Below, piece by piece: positions 61,877 through 64,000 of a stretch of 64,000 nucleotides of DNA. The DNA comes from Marinobacter sp. LV10R510-11A. Lineage in GTDB: Bacteria > Pseudomonadota > Gammaproteobacteria > Pseudomonadales > Oleiphilaceae. A model generated the notes under the pieces. The model was not told the DNA's origin. It made no database searches and worked only from the letters and a program-made list of their open reading frames with translations. The DNA is taken from the NCBI RefSeq assembly GCF_900215155.1, contig NZ_LT907980.1, forward strand, positions 3,348,001 to 3,412,000. The letters run 5' to 3'. Every line of letters starts with the position of its first letter. The first letter of the stretch is position 1. The translations under genes were made by a program, and so were the position numbers.

Positions 61877-62908
61877 ATGCGTTCGGTCGTTCGGTTCAGG
61901 GGAGTCTTTGTTGCACTGGCCCTTGGCACGTTTTTGTCCGGCTGTGGCGTAATCAATCACATGATCTACAAAACCACCGGTGATGTGATGCAGGGTTTTT
62001 CCCGTGAACACACCATACCCTACTTGATGAAAAGTGGTGATCTGGCTATGGGTTGCGCCATGAGTGAGGCGACAGCGCCGCTGCTTATGTCCTTTGGCCG
62101 AGTTACCAACGAGCCGGATCAGCTAGCTGTAATGCTCTACCTTTCAGCCGGCGGGTGTGCCGAAGAGGCAGGCCGTGAGCACGAGCTGGCGGCCTTGGCA
62201 GCCTTGTATGAAGGAAAAGGCAACGCGGCTGAAGACGCCATGATTCGCCAGAAGCGCGCCTACGCGTTGGCATCAAAGCGTTATCTGAAATCTTGGCAGC
62301 ATCATAATGCTTTTTACGGTGAGCCTGGTACAGGTGAGTGCCCGGACTTTGACGAAGACATGGATGAGTTCATTTACCTTGCCGGTCTGCTTTCAGGTTT
62401 GCAGGCTCTTAACACAGAGATCCAGTCGACCTCGTCCATCGGTGTTCCCAAGAACGTGGGCTCTGTTGTGGCTCGAGCGTCAAGCTGCCTAGACAATGAC
62501 AATTGGTGGGGCGTGCCTATGGCGCTTAAAGCGACAGTATGGTCTATGATGCCCGGCGCGCTGCCGGAAGGTGAAGACGCCTTTGAGCGGCTGGCCACCG
62601 CCGATCGCCAGGGCGAGGAGGCGGGTGTTCGCCTTAGCCATGTTTTCCACGCAATTGCCGCCACCAACAAAGGTGATGAGGCAAAGGTGAAAGCGGTGAT
62701 CCGTAAGCACGCAGAGTCGCTTGATGCTCGCTCCGCGAATGAAGATTGGGCTTTTGTGGACGCCATGGCGACCAATATGATCGTCGCAATCTCCGATCGC
62801 CTGTGGGTAGAGAATACCGGCCATCGCACACCGTTGGGCCAGCTTGGCACCTTCTGGGATGACCAGCAGAAAGAAGTTGAGACCATGGACCTGGATGGTC
62901 TGCTGTAA
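61877..62908 (+). CDS. TatT-like TRAP transporter T-component lipoprotein
   Basis: 343 residues from ATG at 61877, chosen because it starts a lipoprotein signal with lipobox LSGC (Cys23); the frame is open from 61715 and ATGs at 61799 and 61802 have a better AGGTG site, so the start is not settled. The mature protein is helical with TPR-like repeats (PDQLAVMLYLSAGGCAEEAGRE near 76-97), matching my recollection of TatT. TatT proteins partner TRAP binding proteins on the membrane. The neighbour upstream is a solute-binding protein and the one downstream a permease. Confidence 0.65.
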   Translation: MRSVVRFRGVFVALALGTFLSGCGVINHMIYKTTGDVMQGFSREHTIPYLMKSGDLAMGCAMSEATAPLLMSFGRVTNEPDQLAVMLYLSAGGCAEEAGREHELAALAALYEGKGNAAEDAMIRQKRAYALASKRYLKSWQHHNAFYGEPGTGECPDFDEDMDEFIYLAGLLSGLQALNTEIQSTSSIGVPKNVGSVVARASSCLDNDNWWGVPMALKATVWSMMPGALPEGEDAFERLATADRQGEEAGVRLSHVFHAIAATNKGDEAKVKAVIRKHAESLDARSANEDWAFVDAMATNMIVAISDRLWVENTGHRTPLGQLGTFWDDQQKEVETMDLDGLL

Positions 62909-62935
62909 TCCGTCAACGTTCCAGAGTGTATAGTT

Positions 62936-64000
62936 ATGTTCAAGGGTGGTTTTCGACGTAGCGGTTTGGAGTGGTTTTCTTCGTTACCTGCATGCCTGCT
63001 GCTGTTGTCTGTGGTTCTTTTTTCCACAAGCAGCGATATTCACAACCAAATGCTGCGAGGCGGCGAGCAGCTCTGGAGTGGTTATTACAAGCTGCGCATG
63101 GATCCGGTTGCGCCAACCTGTAGTCCAGAGCGGGACATTGAAGCCGCAGTGGCGCACGAACTGTCTCAGGGGCCAGCCGCCGATAACTCTATGGCCGCGT
63201 TGCTGGGCGCTCAGGAGAAAGACCCTGCCGATGTGCGGCTTGCTATTGAGCGTTCTGTGGCTGATTGCAGAGCCGCCCACCAAAGCTATGACAGCCGCCG
63301 GGATAAGCTTACGCCGGGTGTTAAAGCCTATCGCGCGGTAGAACTGTTCGTTGCCGACTTGATTGCCTTTGGCCTCGGGTCTCAAAGGTACATTCTGGTA
63401 CTGCTCGTTATGCTGTGCGCCGTCACCGCGACCCTCACCCGTCACCATATTGCCATGCGAGCCATGGAAACCCGTTTGGACTACACGGTTTCCCTCACGC
63501 TTCAGACCGTTGCCAATGCGATGCTGTTGGGCTCCAGCCTGATCTTTCGTCAATCCAGCATAGGTCCTGAGGCAACGGGTTCCTCTGAAGACCTGCTGCT
63601 GCACAATTTTTGGGTTATCGGGTTTGCGTGCCTCACGCTCACCAGCGCCTACCGGCTGATTCGCGTGCCGCCCGATCTCGCGCCTGGCGGAAACCTGAAC
63701 AAGGCGTTCCTCGCAGTGCCGTTGTACACCGTAATGTGCCTGATTTCCGGAACCTATTTCGCTCTGATCGGCCATGCCTCGGGTATAGGTATCTATCTGG
63801 GTAAAATGATGGAGCTGGCGGACATGTTCCTTAACGTGGGCCTGTACGTTTGGGTGGGCATGATGCTTAAACAGACTCGCCTCGCCCCGCTGGTGTTCGA
63901 TCTGTTCCGACCCTGGCGCATGCCGCCGGAAATGTTGGCTGTGGTTGCGGTACTGGTGGCGGCAGTTCCAACCGCTTATACCGGTGCCTCGGGCATTTTT
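62936..64000 (+). CDS. TRAP-type membrane permease, 5' part
   Basis: Open from ATG 62936 to the end of the window (355 codons, no stop). Translation begins MFKGGFRRSGLEWFSS, then a helix near 17-30, a periplasmic loop of about 100 residues (with Cys in APTCSPE) and at least five further helices. The last visible residues, PTAYTGASGIF, resemble the start of the DctM-type large permease domain, suggesting a fused small and large subunit. It follows the TatT-like gene by 27 bases. The assignment depends on sequence beyond the window. Confidence 0.65.
   Translation, partial: MFKGGFRRSGLEWFSSLPACLLLLSVVLFSTSSDIHNQMLRGGEQLWSGYYKLRMDPVAPTCSPERDIEAAVAHELSQGPAADNSMAALLGAQEKDPADVRLAIERSVADCRAAHQSYDSRRDKLTPGVKAYRAVELFVADLIAFGLGSQRYILVLLVMLCAVTATLTRHHIAMRAMETRLDYTVSLTLQTVANAMLLGSSLIFRQSSIGPEATGSSEDLLLHNFWVIGFACLTLTSAYRLIRVPPDLAPGGNLNKAFLAVPLYTVMCLISGTYFALIGHASGIGIYLGKMMELADMFLNVGLYVWVGMMLKQTRLAPLVFDLFRPWRMPPEMLAVVAVLVAAVPTAYTGASGIF

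Noticed and set aside
1..64000. CRISPR arrays, tRNA or rRNA genes, complete insertion sequences, prophage
   Set aside because: No regular repeat-spacer series, cloverleaf-type sequence, transposase or phage structural gene was seen while reading both strands by eye; this is not a computed search.

Overview
The window looks like chromosome of a Marinobacter-type marine gammaproteobacterium. The basis is protein similarity as I recognise it, plus the gene order gshB-tonB-algH-ruvX-pyrR-pyrB-pyrC' running divergently from pilGHIJK-chpABC, which is the arrangement known from Pseudomonas. Codon use and GC look even throughout. I saw no rRNA, tRNA, CRISPR array, prophage or complete insertion sequence. 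Every assignment rests on reading motifs; no database search was run.

Layout: 1-2.4 kb holds the 3' end of a ChaC-like gene, a DMT exporter and a LysR regulator. 2.4-10.7 kb holds two ABC import systems on the minus strand. One is a taurine/nitrate-type set (ATPase, binding protein, permease). The other is a Liv-type set (livG, livF, livK, livH, livM) followed directly by an ornithine-cyclodeaminase-family gene. Each set has its own plausible sigma70 promoter. 10.9-26.1 kb is housekeeping and accessory metabolism: FadE, a MenA-like prenyltransferase, a MalY/PatB aminotransferase, a deacylase of the AstE/AspA family, a tiny Pmp3-type protein, a Nudix-MBL fusion, a thioesterase, a MATE pump, Tpx, a Bcr/CflA pump with a LysR regulator, a PHA-synthase-fold hydrolase and a YihG-type acyltransferase.

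26.1-33.8 kb holds RNase II, a YcaO gene that has lost its N-terminal third, and a metal-resistance operon (merR, copA, a 38-residue membrane peptide, DUF411). A MerR-type operator-promoter lies about 175 bp upstream of merR, and a 110-bp palindromic element sits between the two. 33.8-40.6 kb holds a CHASE-like/GGDEF/EAL protein, a CoA-binding protein, FolE, an Asp-nucleophile hydrolase and zur-znuC-znuB with a Zur-box-like palindrome but no znuA beside it.

40.6-54.0 kb is a complete pilus chemosensory cluster (PilG, PilH, PilI, PilJ, PilK, ChpA, ChpB, ChpC) that controls type IV pilus twitching in relatives. Its large kinase gene chpA is split by a one-base-type frameshift. 54.3-60.0 kb is the gshB-to-pyrC' operon; the dihydroorotase homologue PyrC' lacks its metal and catalytic residues. 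60.2-64 kb looks like a TRAP-type uptake locus (binding protein, TatT-like lipoprotein, permease running off the window), interrupted on the opposite strand by an HU gene with an in-frame internal deletion.

The strongest leads are the chpA frameshift, the rearranged metal-resistance/ycaO region with its palindrome in the operon leader, the shortened HU gene, and the two-importer plus cyclodeaminase locus. I found nothing I can claim is a proven new system.
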